In this document: in pieces, positions 33,551-46,103 of the stretch
Position numbering within the stretch: the stretch's first letter is position 1
Layout: each line of letters begins with the position of its first letter
NCBI GenBank assembly: GCA_019787685.1
Contig: JAHNUO010000061.1
Span: 29,274 to 93,273 of the forward strand
Origin: Chiua virens
Lineage: Eukaryota; Basidiomycota; Agaricomycetes; Boletales; Boletaceae
Length of the DNA stretch: 64,000 nt
Direction of reading: 5' to 3'
Made by a program: the position numbers and the translations under genes
Notes under the pieces: generated by a model
Told to the model about the DNA's origin: nothing
The model's database searches: none
What the model saw: the letters and a program-made list of their open reading frames with translations, nothing else

Positions 33551-36145
33551 GGTTCAAGTTGTCGAATACGCGTCCAGCGGTGTCCGAAGAAGAGAAATTG
33601 AATAGGACCTGCCTGAGCGGAGAAGGGAGCAGAAAGAAAGCTAAGCACGGAATGACTCGTAACGAACGAATTTATCAGACAAAAAAGGGGGGGGGGTCTC
33701 CTTGACGAGAGCGATCAGATCAATTCACATGGATCACAATTTCAAGTTATATTTCCCACTCGTCTTCATACCAACCCGCCCGCAGCAATGCACAATGCCG
33801 CTCATCAATGGCAGTGATGGAACATACCCAGTGCTATCAAATGAACACAGCTCTGAATCGCTCTACTGATTGACAAAAGCTTCGATATCTTTCCCACTGT
33901 CACTGTGGTTCGCACATTCCAGTCTCATTGATATGTTGCTCGATGCTTTCAAAATTGCAAATGTTCGTTGTTGACATTTTCTGTCTGAGATTAGTATCGT
34001 GACGGGTGTGTACCGATCGATCGGACACTTGACCGAACATGAGGGTACTACATACACTTCCACCGCAGCACCAACAACCACATCAAGTTTCGAACACAGG
34101 AAGCTGTACAAGCACGAAGTTCTCATGCCACTCCTGCTGCATTGCATGGTGCTGTGCCTTGAAAGTTTTGTCATCCTACAAGCATAATGACACTCTGGCA
34201 GACATTTTTCAGAGGTCCTGCTGGCAATACTTTAACGTCCGCGGACATCCATCATGTTCGGGCCCATCGCACAGCAGGGCTACATCCAGATTAACAACTC
34301 ATCGGAAATAGGGTCAGCGTTTGACGAGTCGTGCAAATGATCATTTACTGCTAGTGCCTGAGACATTGATAAAGCTGAGATCTCTGAACACCTGTGTAAT
34401 TGATATTAACTTGAAAATGCCAAGCTCGCTGCTTGATACGAGTAAAAGGGCACGGTTACATCGTCGAGCCTATCACTTCCTGAAGCAGCTTGATTCGGGC
34501 AATCAAGTCGTGGAAGGTCCACGATTTGAAATATACGTGAAAACCCTTTTTGTCGATAATCATCAATGGTACAATACAAGTTTCAGTCAGTCTGTACACC
34601 CACCGCTGACCATATTAGGTCGAATCATTGGACCAAGACGGACTGCCATGATCTAGTGACCGGTTAATGATGTGTTACTCATTGATACGATTATCGCAGC
34701 ATCTTCCAGTGATCTATGCTCCACATCCCCGTTCTAGTAACAAAGACGATTTCTCTGTCAGTTACAAGTACAACGGAAAGGGGACTAACTTATTGTCAAA
34801 GGGAGCCAAATGGGATTCGTTGCCCCCACGACAGGTGATGTTGTGCGCGACTAAATTGGTCGTGTTCCACAGCGACCCTATCAAATCGCATGACAACAGG
34901 AGCTGCAGTAGAAACCAACCCCGACAATCATCCGTGGCCTAATCTAGATGAAAAGCGGGGCGCATGAGAACTCGGCGATCCGGCGTTAGCATACACCCCG
35001 GTCCAACAGTGTAGCTCTGTCAGAACGATAGGTATCAGCTTGAACCCCTATCCAGTGCACGAGACTCTCCACCAAAAAGAACAGGTAAAAGAAATACCAC
35101 ACCATCAGTGTTCGGCACAATACCACCAGATATCAGAGGATGAGTTTTCTCGTGGTTCAGAAAAAATGACAATAAAATAAAAATATAGTTCTGTTTGAAA
35201 AGTCGTGGATCGTGGATGCAGAGAAGGGACCGCGAAGACTTTGAGGGCATGCTACGACTGCATTGCACCACAAAGGAGGGACTTGATACGGAAGTCTTCA
35301 AGTCGGACACGACCTCGGTTTACTTGGTAAAGTGAGAGGGGGAGTGGGTGGCCGTCACCATCAAGCCGAGGACATTGTCAAGTACTCCCACCACGGCTAG
35401 TTTTGAAGGATCGCACTGAATGCGTCGATCATGAAGTCATTCTCTGAGACGAGGAGTCAGCCTGAGGAGGCTTGTTCCTGAATGAAAACCACTCTATACG
35501 TGCTATGCGTGTTCAACAATACAGTATGTTGGGCTGGAATTTCCGGTGACCGTCCGTTGGCGTGATTGGCGTTTGTGTTGAGGAACATTTCGCCTAACGT
35601 GGTATTGCAAGCATGTAAACGAAGCAGATCACAAACTGGATATGATACGATATGCACGAGGATAGGTATGAGATACTTATGTCGGAAAACAAACGTACTT
35701 ATCCTCCCCGTCGGATTTTGAACGTTTTGCCGTCCGACTGCATTTCAAGTTCGTCCTCTTGTTCGTGCGTGTTCTCCGCACTCACAGTCGCACCTCGTCC
35801 GCAGTTTGCGCAGTCCTAATGTTGGGTGTATGTCAGGGGCGGTATCAAATCTTGAAAACTTGCCTCCATCTGTTGCGTTTATGTCGTCTTTACCGGTGGT
35901 GTTGGGAGTAGAGCTCGAGTACTCCTCACTCCATCAATGCATCACGGATGGCAGGTCCGTGCGGCGAAACACCATGAAGGAACATGGCTGCGGGCTTCCG
36001 GTCAACGTTCAGTGCTAGTAAGTGCCATCACTGAGCGCTGAGCTCGGAAACGGGTTACACTGAACTTAAGCTCTCCGTGTTCCCACGGCCATGGAGCCAA
36101 AAGGAGAGGAACTATTGAACAATTTCCACCTTTACTAGAACAACG
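33551..36145. other. gene-poor stretch
   Basis: About 2.6 kb between the start of the Nox gene and the start of the Nudix gene. It has a homopolymer junction (A6 then G9-10 near 33681-33697) and several unremarkable open frames of up to ~110 codons with no recognisable domain. Nothing could be supported. Confidence 0.5.
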
Positions 36146-37497
36146 ATGGAAAGCAATCGGGCGTTACATTCAGCACCCACCTTGTCTTTTCTCGACCTTA
36201 TCAATCTTTGCAACAACTTTCATCTTCCCATCAATCACGACTTAGAGGATCCTACTACACTTAACCATAGAGATTATGTGGTGCCATGGTCCTTGTCCCA
36301 ATCTCCAGATAGCCCCATCATTGGTCTGCTACGACCAAAAATTGTCGATCTTTTACGACAGGAACCAGAGGGTACATTCGTTATTCCTGAACACGCTCAA
36401 CCGGGATCAAGATACCGTGTCAGTTTCCATCACTCCATCGATACCCCTTCCAAGCGCACAGACGTCGTGAAGAAGCTCTGCGAACGATGGCGCGACAGTG
36501 GTTCTATCTTGCAAAACCAGATCGGACCCAAACAATGGAGGAATGAACGGTATCCTGTCTATCGTAACCCATTCGGCACCCACGTCTCGCATGATCCTAG
36601 CGCAAGGAAGAACGACTCTGATAGTGGCAACTACCTCTTCGAGATGGAGCGCGTTGCTTGTTCATTGTTTGGAATCCCCACTTATGGTGTGCATATGACG
36701 ATCTACTACGAAGATGTGGATGGCGGTAATGTGCGCATCTGGACCCCAACTCGGTCTCGAACCAAGCAGACGTGCGTTTCTGTATACTGATCCTTCCCGT
36801 CGATTGTCATACATGGTCAATCGACCAGGTTTCCAGGTTGTTTAGACAATAGTGTCGCAGGCGGAATACCCTGCGGTGCGTCCGTCTTCGAGAACCTGGT
36901 GAAAGAATCAATGGAGGAAGCGAGCATCGAGGAACACATTGTAAGGGCGCATGCAAAACCTGCAGGTTCAGTTAGTTATTATCACGAGTGAGTGGGCGAT
37001 CGCTGGCAACTCTGACAGTTTGTTTCACCGAACTGTTTGTAGAACCACGAGTGGATGGCTACAACCTGAGGTCCAGTAAGAGCTACATCGACCGCTTCTC
37101 CATCTATATAATTACTTACTCGTGTTTGACGAGATACGTGTACGATCTCAAGGTGCCTTCTGACCTCGAGCCCTCGTTCCAACCAAAACCACTAGACGGA
37201 GAAGTGGAATCCTTTGATGTAAGTTCACACTAAATTTACGCTTGGCCGATTCGACGAATTCGTTAGTTATTGCCACTTGACGTGGTGATTGCGAAAATGA
37301 AAGAAGGGCTGTTCAAAACCAACTGCGCCGTAGGTGGGTTACTCAAAGGAATGCGCATTTATTGCAGATCTTGACCGTCACCTACAGTACTGATCGATTT
37401 CCTCGTCCGTAAAGGATACATTACCCCAGATAACGAACCTGACTTTATGGAGATCGTCACGAGAATGCATACCAGGTTTGAATTCGAGAGGTGGTGA
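36146..37497 (+). CDS. Nudix hydrolase with DUF4743 N-terminal domain
   Basis: About 360 residues in four or five exons. Exon 1 holds the DUF4743-type N-terminus (LDLINLCNNFHLP, then IIGLLRPKIVDLLRQEPEG, FGIPTYGVHMTIYYED, RIWTPTRSRTKQT). The next exon completes FPGCLDNSVAGGIPCGASVFE with NLVKESMEEASI, the Nudix box (G-x5-E ... E-x2-EE pattern) that binds magnesium. The C-terminus reads TSGWLQPEVQYVYDLKVP, VESFDLLPLDVVIAKMKEGLF and NCAVVLIDFLVRKGYI. This is the arrangement of fungal and plant proteins sometimes labelled thiamine-pyrophosphokinase-related Nudix proteins (plant NUDX20/24, S. cerevisiae YJR142W), which hydrolyse damaged thiamine diphosphate derivatives. Start ATG is at 36146 and stop TGA at 37495-37497. 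Confidence 0.9.
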
Positions 37498-37776
37498 TTG
37501 GCTCCGTCCCAGAATCTCTAGAGCGTTTTTCCATTGGATCTAAGAACACCAGGAAAGCATGAAATCAAGTACTTACTAGATAGAATAAACGAGAGCCGAT
37601 CCAATATCCATGTATTCATAAGCACGTGATCTCGGAGCAACACTGCGGGACGGTTGGAACTTGGAGCTTGGCATTTCAGCACGACACCCACCACTGAGCT
37701 TGCATCAACCACGATTATTGGTCCCGACGACACCAACCGCCAATTCTAGTTTGGACTACACGACTCAGCGACTAGA

Positions 37777-39113
37777 ATGGCCTATTTCTTCGCGTCTCCG
37801 GTGGACGTAGACATCAAGCTCGATGGAGAGGAGTTGCGAAAGCAAGTGGATATCAAAGGGGAGAAAGATAAAACCACCCAATGTCCTATTTATTATGATG
37901 GCGACTCGATCAGCGGGCAGGTTCGTCTTTTGCGTCGTTTCACCCGAGAGCAGTGTGTCCGATTCGCGAACAGGTCATGATACGCGTGCGCGATGGGAAG
38001 CGAATGACACATGAGGGCATCAAAGTTGAGTTTGTGGGTACCATAGGCATGTCCTACTGTCTCTCGTGCCACCAATTCCTCTCACCCGTTCACTGCAGAA
38101 CTCTTTTATGACAGAGGAAACCACCACGAATTCTTGTCGTTGTCTCAAGAGCTGGCATCGCCAGGCGAGCTACGACAGGCACAGACGTTCGAGTTCCTCT
38201 TCAAGAACGTGGAGAAACAATTCGAAAGCTATCAGGGCATCAACGTGAAACTGCGGTCAGTTTGACATTGTGCTTGGTTTATTGCTCGTCTTTTGAAATG
38301 TGTATCAAGATATTTTATACGAGTGTCGGTCTCGCGACGGATAGCGGACGTGACGAAAGAGAAGGACATTTGGGTCCATTCGTACCGTATGCCACCTGAC
38401 AGCAATAATGCGATCAAGATGGAAGTGGGTATCGAAGATTGTCTGCATATCGAATTCGAGTACAACAAGTCAAAGTACGTCTCCTCTTCGTCTTGTTCAG
38501 CTGTCTATAATTGTGATACATAGGTACCATTTGAAAGACGTTATCGTTGGCAAAATTTACTTTTTGCTCGTCCGAATCAAGATCAAACATATGGAACTAT
38601 CGATCATACGGCGCGAGACGACGGGCTCACCACCGAACCAGTACAATGAGAGCGAGACTATCACAAAGTTTGAAATCATGGATGGAGCACCGGTTCGAGG
38701 TACGTCCTTCCTTGTCCACAACATGCAGTGTCTAGAACTACGTGTTGTGCAGGTGAAACGATACCTATTCGATTATTCCTCGGAGGCTTCGACCTCACCC
38801 CGACGTTCCGCGATGTCAACAAGAAATTCAGCACGCGGTATTACCTCAACCTAGTACTCATCGACGAAGAAAATCGGCGATACTTCAAGCAGCAGGTCAG
38901 TTGTCTAGTCCCAATATGGGCTGCGTCTAAATATAACGGTTTGTTCTGCAGGAAATCACGATATTTAGGATACCGGAGGTGATCTTCCCTGCTTATTTGT
39001 CCCTATCCACCGCTGAAATCTATCAACCAGAATTAGTTTGTCGTCCAGATAATAGACTGTTTGCTTGGCCGTTTACCATTTTGCGAACGATGGTCTCTAC
39101 CACGTCGGTTTGA
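37777..39113 (+). CDS. VPS26: retromer subunit Vps26
   Basis: An arrestin-fold subunit of the cargo-selective retromer trimer, which returns receptors from endosomes to the Golgi. Exon 1 reads MAYFFASPVDVDIKLDGEE, then CPIYYDGDSISGQ. After an intron (about 37921-37970) it continues VMIRVRDGKRMTHEGIKVEF, ELFYDRGNHHEFLSLSQELA, KNVEKQFESYQGINVKLRY, IWVHSYRMPPDSNNAIKMEV, CLHIEFEYNKSKYHLKDVIV, and PIRLFLGGFDLTPTFRDVN. The conserved YYLNLVLIDEENRRYFKQQEI closes the second arrestin lobe. After that the frame runs on for about 50 codons (RIPEVIFPAYLSL...) to TGA at 39111. This tail is variable in the family, and an additional intron that changes the last residues cannot be excluded. Confidence 0.94.
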
Positions 39114-39272
39114 ATATTCAAGAAAAGCTATGCATTTCGATAACAAGGAGAATATAAAAACGATGCAACTGGAACGCGGTAATCTTTCCTTAGGAAAGAC
39201 GGAGACTGAAATTACATATTACTTAAACTGTTGCCCTTAACATCACGGTCGCAGCCGTTCTGCTGCCTTCTC

Positions 39273-41658
39273 TCAGCCATCTGGTAAATTCACTGTCGCA
39301 TAGGATGACACCGCGCGCCTATGACCGGAGTCAGCCCCATCATGCGTAGGTGTGGATATTATCCGCAAGGGTGCTCTCCCAGCGCCGATAGGATGCCCGT
39401 CGGGTCGGATAAATGCCCTGATGTCATCGGCGGATCTCCTACTTGGTTTTGTAAGATTGTCACCAGGCAACGTACCTTCGCCCGCATTGGACGCGGGATG
39501 AGCTGACCCAGGTCCTAGGGCGCCCCTGCGGTACATCTGAATGTCCGCCGCTGTGAGGGGTGTCCGGTCCGACCTGGGAACCCTTGCCGAGGCAAGCCAC
39601 TCTGCGGAACGTATGCTTGCGTCGCTCAACGCTCTGCTGGCTCTTTGAATCAGATTGCGAGCATTCAACCTGCGGGATCTGGGAGTACTGGGTTCACCCG
39701 CGAGTGTGTGATCTGAGCTGTAGCCGGTCGCAGTTTCCCAAGGACTGTTGGGAACCATCGGGGATTCTGCAGTGTAGTTGGGTGTGGTCTGGTTTAACCC
39801 TCCCCACGTCGACGGCCGGCGCGTGCGTGGATCTGAGATATATGCCATGTCGAGGAGCGGTGGTGCCGGTTTCCGTTTGATCGAACCGCTGGAGCTGAGT
39901 GCGACAGTACTAGTGGCACCACCTTCGCTCTGGTTACGTGCACCGCCATCATGACGTAGGCTGGATTGGCGCGAGATACCAATGACTGGATATGGATCTT
40001 CCTCGTAGTTTTGACCAAGGATGGACCCACGGTATTTGCCCGTCACGCGCGGAGGAAGGCTGGGGAACCTGCGTTCGAGATCTCGAACGATGCTCAAGTT
40101 GTCCGAAACGGTTCCACCGCTTCCCTGTCTCACGTGTCTCCTATCGGGCGGCCCAATCCAATCGGGGGTGTCATCGGAATCAGCGTCCACGAAAGCTGGT
40201 TTTGCCTTGCGCGTGTCCAGTATCGAGTTGCGTGTGAAAGCCATTTCATGAGAGAGGTTCTCTTGATGTCGCTGCGCGCCACTGCCAGCATTTGCAAGTC
40301 CTGGGATCAACCCAGACAGTGACCCCCGTCTCTGCTGCACCATATCCGCCAAAATAGCCTGGGCGGGAAAATCGAGTGAGGAGAAACGGATTTCCAAGGA
40401 AGGAGCCTGTCCTTTCTCATAGTGGACTGTAACACGTTGTTCTCTACGCTGCTTTTCAGCTTGAGACAGTAGGTTCTCACGCAAGGGGGCCGAGCACGTT
40501 TGCGAAAAGCGGTGGAAGGTCTTCTTCCGTTGAGGATTGGCACCAAGCATGTGAGAGATGCGTTTACTGATACTGGATACACCACGCAGTTCGTCCGGGA
40601 GAGTTTCAAAGTTTTCCGCGACGTCGAGGCTGTTGGAAGGAAAATTAACATCAGTGGCTCCGACCCGTAGCAACTATAGCGCACCCTTTGAGTAACCCGT
40701 ACATCAAAAAGGTACGCGAGATCAAGCGCAGTATTCTGCGAGTCAAGGTGATACCGAAACTCATTTCGGAAAACCCCACTATAGTTTCGATGACGCCCAG
40801 GATGATGCCGGTAGTGATCCAAGCCATGCCATGGTAATAGTGATGTTCGTCAGAGTGAGTGAGTTCTATTCGTCGTTGATCAAGAAAAGCGGTGGAAAGG
40901 CGAGAGAAAGCGAGGAGGAAGAACAGGAATTGGATGACGGTATATATTGCGAGAGAGGACCGGCTCAGAGAAAACCACAGAGTTTCGCTGTTGTTCGAAA
41001 ACTCTACGATTGGGAGACCCTGATTAGGGATTGTTCCTGGTTACGTGAATGAGCGCGTCAAGGCACAGGAGATAACTTGTACTAACCTAAATATGTTCCA
41101 ACAAAGGACGAGACCTCATTGATCGCCACAGCGAAGAGCAGTAGCAAGGGAAGGGAAATTTCGAGATACGGCTGGAGGTTACGAGGGAATGCGGGGAGGA
41201 AATTCTGGAAGCTCAGTCGATAAAGAGAAAGCGTGTACAAGAGAATGGGAGTGAACGATACAGCACCTGCTCACGATTACCAGTCACGAGACGGTAAACG
41301 GACGGGGAGGAATGAACTTACCAAGAAGAAAATCCAACACTTTAAATAAAGATAAAGAATTCCGCGCGGCGGGAACGACGTGCGATAACACGTCCAGCAG
41401 TGCCCATATGAAATACAAAATTCCGTCCACTGCAAGCAAAAACTGTGCCCGCCTGTCATAGCTAGATGAAATGATTTGGATCCCAGAGAGTACATTGAAA
41501 ACTTGCCTGTCCGGACCCGAGCACAAGTAGATGAAAAGTAACGATATTATGACTTCAATCACTGGGGGTATAATGAGGGTGGCGAATTGCGGGATCGTAA
41601 AGCCGAAACAGCGGAGATTTGGAGAGAGCGAAAGACAAATGAGGCTCGGTTTGCTCAT
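39273..41658 (-). CDS. uncharacterised multi-pass membrane protein with long disordered tail
   Basis: No family recognised. About 700 residues. The N-terminal ~270 residues contain roughly seven hydrophobic segments: IPQFATLIIPPVIEVIISLL, AQFLLAVDGILYFIWALLD, VSFTPILLYTLSLYRL, ISLPLLLLFAVAINEVSSF, YTVIQFLFFLLAFSRL, MAWITTGIILGVIETIVGF and ISRTFLMYGLLKG. The remaining ~430 residues are hydrophilic, rich in Ser, Arg, Pro and Gly, and lack obvious domains. One part repeats RRPS/SRR-type basic-serine sites that suit phosphorylation. The layout resembles a fungal seven-helix receptor-like protein with a cytosolic tail, but no sequence signature supports that. The start is the ATG at 41658 (MSKPSLICLSLSPN). 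It is head to head with SOF1, 449 bp apart. Confidence 0.7.
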
Positions 41659-42107
41659 GGGGATGAAGGAGCAACAGGACGAGCGAGCATATCACGCTAA
41701 CCTCAAAGGAAAGACAGCGGCAGACTAGCTGCGGTAGGGGAGGTGCTTGGGATGAAAACGGGTTCGTGAGGATGGGAAAGAACGACAGGACATAGCCAAG
41801 TCATATCAAACTTTCCGTTGCTACACCGATGACGACCGTTACCATCCTCCTAACTCGGCAAGCATGCACGTCCACTGACTCACAAAACCCGCGGAAATAC
41901 CAAGTCGTTGCATCGCTCACTGAAGCTGGCTCCAACACAATAAAATTCAGTTTCCTGCTCCAAGAATGCTAGCAATACCCCCGATGAGTGACCGTACCGT
42001 TGTGAGATAATGCGGAACTATTTGGGGACAAGGCTGAAACACGACGAGGTGAGTTGGACAATTAGGCTCTGTTGTACCGCTTTTTTTCCCACGCTTCCTT
42101 GACTGTG
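41659..42107. other. divergent promoter region
   Basis: Between the start codons of the membrane protein gene (minus) and SOF1 (plus). It has no coding sequence and presumably carries both promoters. Confidence 0.5.
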
Positions 42108-43804
42108 ATGGTATGTCTCTGAATTGTCCGGTCTCCGTCATACTCATCAAATCATAACCGGACTCAGAAGATATCCGTTTTACAACATGCACCGTCTGCA
42201 CATCTACCAACGAGGCATGGTGATCCAACCCCGACCTCCCGTAATCTTGATCCACTCCTCCATCCCTTTGCACGAGCTCGCGAACGCATGCGCGCATTAA
42301 ATGCCGCGAAAATGGATAGGATGTTCGCCAAACCCTTCATCGCGAGTTTAGAAGGTCACATCGATGCCGTAGAGGTGCTCTGCAGGAAACCAGGGACGGT
42401 CAATATTATCGCGAGCGGGAGTTGGGACGGCGGTGCGTCTTTTACACATTGTAACGTACCATCAATTTACCCGTCACAAGGTGTCATTGTGCACAATATC
42501 GCAGAGAAAAAACAAGTGCATCAGATACAAGGTGCTCACAAGGGAAAAGTATCTGGACTCTGCTTTGCAGACCGTGACAGGCTGCTGAGCTGTGGCGTAG
42601 ATTGTGACATTAAGCTCTGGGACGCTTCGCCACAGGAGCAAACATCTGTCAGTGTCCTTCTCCGCTGTCCCGCTGACTACCTGACTGACAGTCGGCCTAG
42701 CAACAAAAACCACTCAATGTATTTTCTGGAAAATCCCCTCTCAAGTACGGACCTGTGCTGCAAAAGGTTTTCCTGCTCATGTGATTCCGTAGTTCGATCG
42801 ATCACCACAGAACAGATGCTCTGTTTGCCACCGCGTCAAATATAGTTCAAATATGGGACGAAACCAAGTCAGTATCCATTGCTATATCGTACATCCTTGC
42901 TGTTAATCGTTCCTTCCAGGAGTGCCGCCATCTCTAATCTCACATTCCCAACAGCCACCGAGACAGTCACCTCAGTGAGGTTCAACCTCGCCGAAGCGTC
43001 TGTGCTCGGAAGTATAGGTTCCGATCGCAGTTTCACACTCTATGATATCCGCACAGGCAAAGCAGAACGTAGGGTCATCATGCAGATGCAAAGTAACGCT
43101 TTGTCATGGTCGCCGACATTCCCCACGTCTGTGTTGCTAGCGTCAGAAGACCACAACCTATATACCTTCGACGTCCGCAATCTGTCGAACCCTACACAAA
43201 TATACAAGGCACATGTTGCGGCCGTGATGAGCTGCGATTGGAGTCCCACAGGTCTAGAGTTCGTAAGCGGCGGGTGGGATCGAACTTTGCGTATATGGAA
43301 GGAGAGGCAGGGTACGCAACCAGAAGTCTATCACACAAAACGAATGCAGAGGTAAATTTACTCCTCTTTCCAATGAGATATGTCCTCTCACCCTTGGTAG
43401 GGTATCGTCATCGATATTCAGTGCGGATGCACGGTTCGTCATATCAGGATCGGATGATGGAAACGTGAGGATATGGAAAGCCAAGGCGTCAGAAAGGTTG
43501 GGCATCGTTACGGCAAGAGAGCGAGCCGCAATCGAGTACCGCGAAAGTCTCAGGGACCGATGGAAGCACGATCAGGAGGTTGGCAAAATTTCGCGGTAAG
43601 TGAAATCATCCATCTGAACTTCGTCTCCTCACGTGACCTAGGACGCGGCATCTACCCAAGCCTGTGTACCAGGCGGCAAAACTCAAGCGCACGATGCTCG
43701 AGGCTCAGCGTGTCAAAGAAGAGCGCCGGCGGAAACATACTCGCGCTGGAGCGAGCAAGCCCAAGGCGGAGAGAAAGAAAACTGTCCTTGCAGAACATAC
43801 ATAG
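42108..43804 (+). CDS. SOF1: Sof1/DCAF13-like WD40 protein, U3 snoRNP and 18S rRNA processing
   Basis: About 440 residues. The best start is an ATG at 42108-42110 followed at once by an intron (42111-42167, gtatgt...ctcag). Exon 2 then reads KISVLQHAPSAHLPTRHGDP, matching the MKxK start of the family, and continues NLDPLLHPFARARERMRALN and DRMFAKPFIASLEGHIDAVE. WD40 repeats follow: SGSWDGGVIVHNI, HKGKVSGLCFADRDRLLS, VDCDIKLWDA, FATASNIVQIWDE, LGSIGSDRSFTLYDIRT, LLASEDHNLYTFDVRN and FVSGGWDRTLRIWKE. The C-terminal Sof1 domain gives RLGIVTARERAAIEYRESL, TRHLPKPVYQAAKLKRTM and KRK-rich residues, with stop at 43802-43804. The protein acts in the nucleolar small-subunit processome; animal homologues are also CUL4 adaptors. 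Confidence 0.92.
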
Positions 43805-43951
43805 CCATGGTTTTATTTTTTTGATATGGCAACATCATTTCAAGCAATACGATCCTCCGTCCACAGGGCCAGAGTTCACAGCAGCAAGATCAAGTAAAGT
43901 ATTGTACAAGCGTCGAGGCGATTCGTGGTAGGTGTCAGCGGTGGCACACGC

Positions 43952-45907
43952 TTACTGCGGAATGACATCCTTCAGCTGAGTGACTGGAATTGCTGTTGGG
44001 TATGCTTTCGTCTGTAGGCGTGCCCTTGTAGCTTGTTCGAAGGCATATGCGAGACCAATGAGCTCGTATTCGCTATACGCAGTCCCAATGAATGCAATGC
44101 CGAATGGCATATTTGGGGTACTGCTGTGTATTGGCGCAGGTTTAAAAGGTTCAGGTGGCACTTCCTGTGGATTGCGACCAAGAGGAACTGCGTAAATAGT
44201 CTTGCCTGGTAAGTGAGACTTTCGTCAAAGCGTCACTGCACTCACCAGAAATGATTGGATAACCAGAAACCCCGGTAGGCTTTGTCGCATAACCTAACAG
44301 GATAATTAGACGAAGAAATTTGCAAGTGAATTGAAGGTTCACGCACTATCAGTTGGTAGAATCAGAGCATCCAGTTGATGAGCTTGGAGGGCTGCATCAA
44401 TTCCCCGAGTACGACCTAATTCCCGGTTCTCTGCCAACGCGGCATGGTATTTCTCGTCAATCTGGCTTGCTTCTGATGCAAGCAACCTTGAAGGAACTTT
44501 AGAAACGCCGATAATTTTTCAAAAACGCTACGAACTGGGACTGATCCGTATAGTAAGGTGAGGGTAACTCGATGTCCGCATGTTCGAGGTTGAATTTGAT
44601 AATGTCTGCCAAACTCCTCACTCCTCTGGGGACGTCCACCAATTGTTCCAGATACTTGTTGAGAGCTGGCTTGAAGTCGACGGTCAAGACTATGTCCTCT
44701 GCCGTGGATCGCTTCAGCTCATCAAAACTCGGAAAGTCCACCGGGTCGACGACATGCGCTCCCAATTGACTGAAGATGTCAAGGCACTTGTCAAATGCGC
44801 TGTTGATGATAGGGAAGTCCTGAAAGAGGGCACGGGGGACACCGAGCCGTTTGCCTCGCAAGGCGTTCGGGTTCAAAGCCTTTGTATAGTCTGGCCATTC
44901 CTGGGGTGGGCGCAGACCAATGTCACAGACATCGCTCGGATCATTTCCAATAATGGCAGAAAGAAGAATCGCGGCGTCGGCGACACAGCGGGCCAACGGG
45001 CCAACGGTATCTTGGTGAGGAGAGATAGGGATGACTGATACCGAGCACAATCAGTGACTTTTTCCATACATGGATCAACAAATTACCTCCGGAGCGAGAA
45101 ACAAGGCCGACGGTAGGCTTGATTCCCACAATATTGTTCCGACTGGCAGGGAGAACAATGGAGCCTGTTGTTTCAGAACCAAGTGTAGCTCCCGCAAGGC
45201 CTATCGCCGTAGCAACGGCACTGCCAGAGCTAGAAGCACTAGGGTCAAGATTTGGGTAATACGGGGCAGTGGTCTGTCCGCCCCGAGCAGAGAAACCGTT
45301 GGGTACGTCTTCACCACGAAACTGGGCCCATTCAGACATAGTCGCTTTGCCCAGCAATATGGCACCCGCTTCATGGAGCTTGGATATTACAAACGCATCG
45401 CGGGGGACGACAGATCCCTCGAGCGCGCAGGAACCTTTTATCGAGCATCAGATATAATGATCTACAGAACTGGATATGCTCACCAGCAGTAGTGTTCATG
45501 CTATCACCAAAGGTGACTCTGAGTGACCTCAAAGCGCGTATCAATGTTGAACGCTTACCCAAGTTCATGGGCCGTCGCAATGTTGTCTTTGATTAAAATA
45601 GGTATGCCATGAAGTGGTCCACGAGTCCTTCCTTTATCCCTCTCAGCATCCAATAGTTCAGCCTGACGTAAGGCGGTATTGTTGATTTCCGAGACCGCAC
45701 GTAGAGCTGCACCTTTCAGATTGACCTCTTCGATTCTCGCCAAGTATGCCTGGGTGACATCGTAAGCAGCTGTGTGGGTTCGGAAGGTATGCAGCATACC
45801 AGTACAAGGTGGGTGGATTTGAACTGGCCGATCTCCAAGCTATGTTGGAGGTCACTGATGGTGGCCTCATACAGGTCAGGAAGTTCGATCTCTGGTTCTC
45901 CTTGCAT
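43952..45907 (-). CDS. amidase (amidase-signature family)
   Basis: About 550 residues that hydrolyse an unknown amide with a Ser-Ser-Lys triad. The lysine lies in GPLHGIPILIKDNIAT. The glycine/serine-rich signature reads LDPSASSSGSAVATAIGLAG and continues LGSETTGSIVLPASRNNIVG, supplying both catalytic serines. SRSG...VIPISPHQDTVGPLARCVADAAI follows. The usual signature begins GGSSSGS, here ASASSSGS, a small change at non-catalytic positions. The C-terminal part (LILPTDSYATKPTGVSGYPI and MPFGIAFIGTAYSEYELIGL) is typical of fungal relatives of GatA-like and fatty-acid amide hydrolases. No signal peptide is seen. The start is taken at the ATG at 45907 (MQGEPEIELPDLYEATI), but an additional 5' exon is possible. 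It is head to head with RTF1. Confidence 0.88.
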
Positions 45908-46103
45908 GATCGAATACAAGTCATAAAATGGTAATTCACCTCCTGTACGCTATTTTACCGCCGGGATACCCGATTTGAATGGATTCGCACGTGATGGTAA
46001 CAACCAATGGAACAAACAACATCAAACATCCTCGACCAACGGAAGCACAGCATTGTTGGAGGCAGGTCTCAGCTACTCTCTCATCTTCCTCTTTCGACTA
46101 ACT

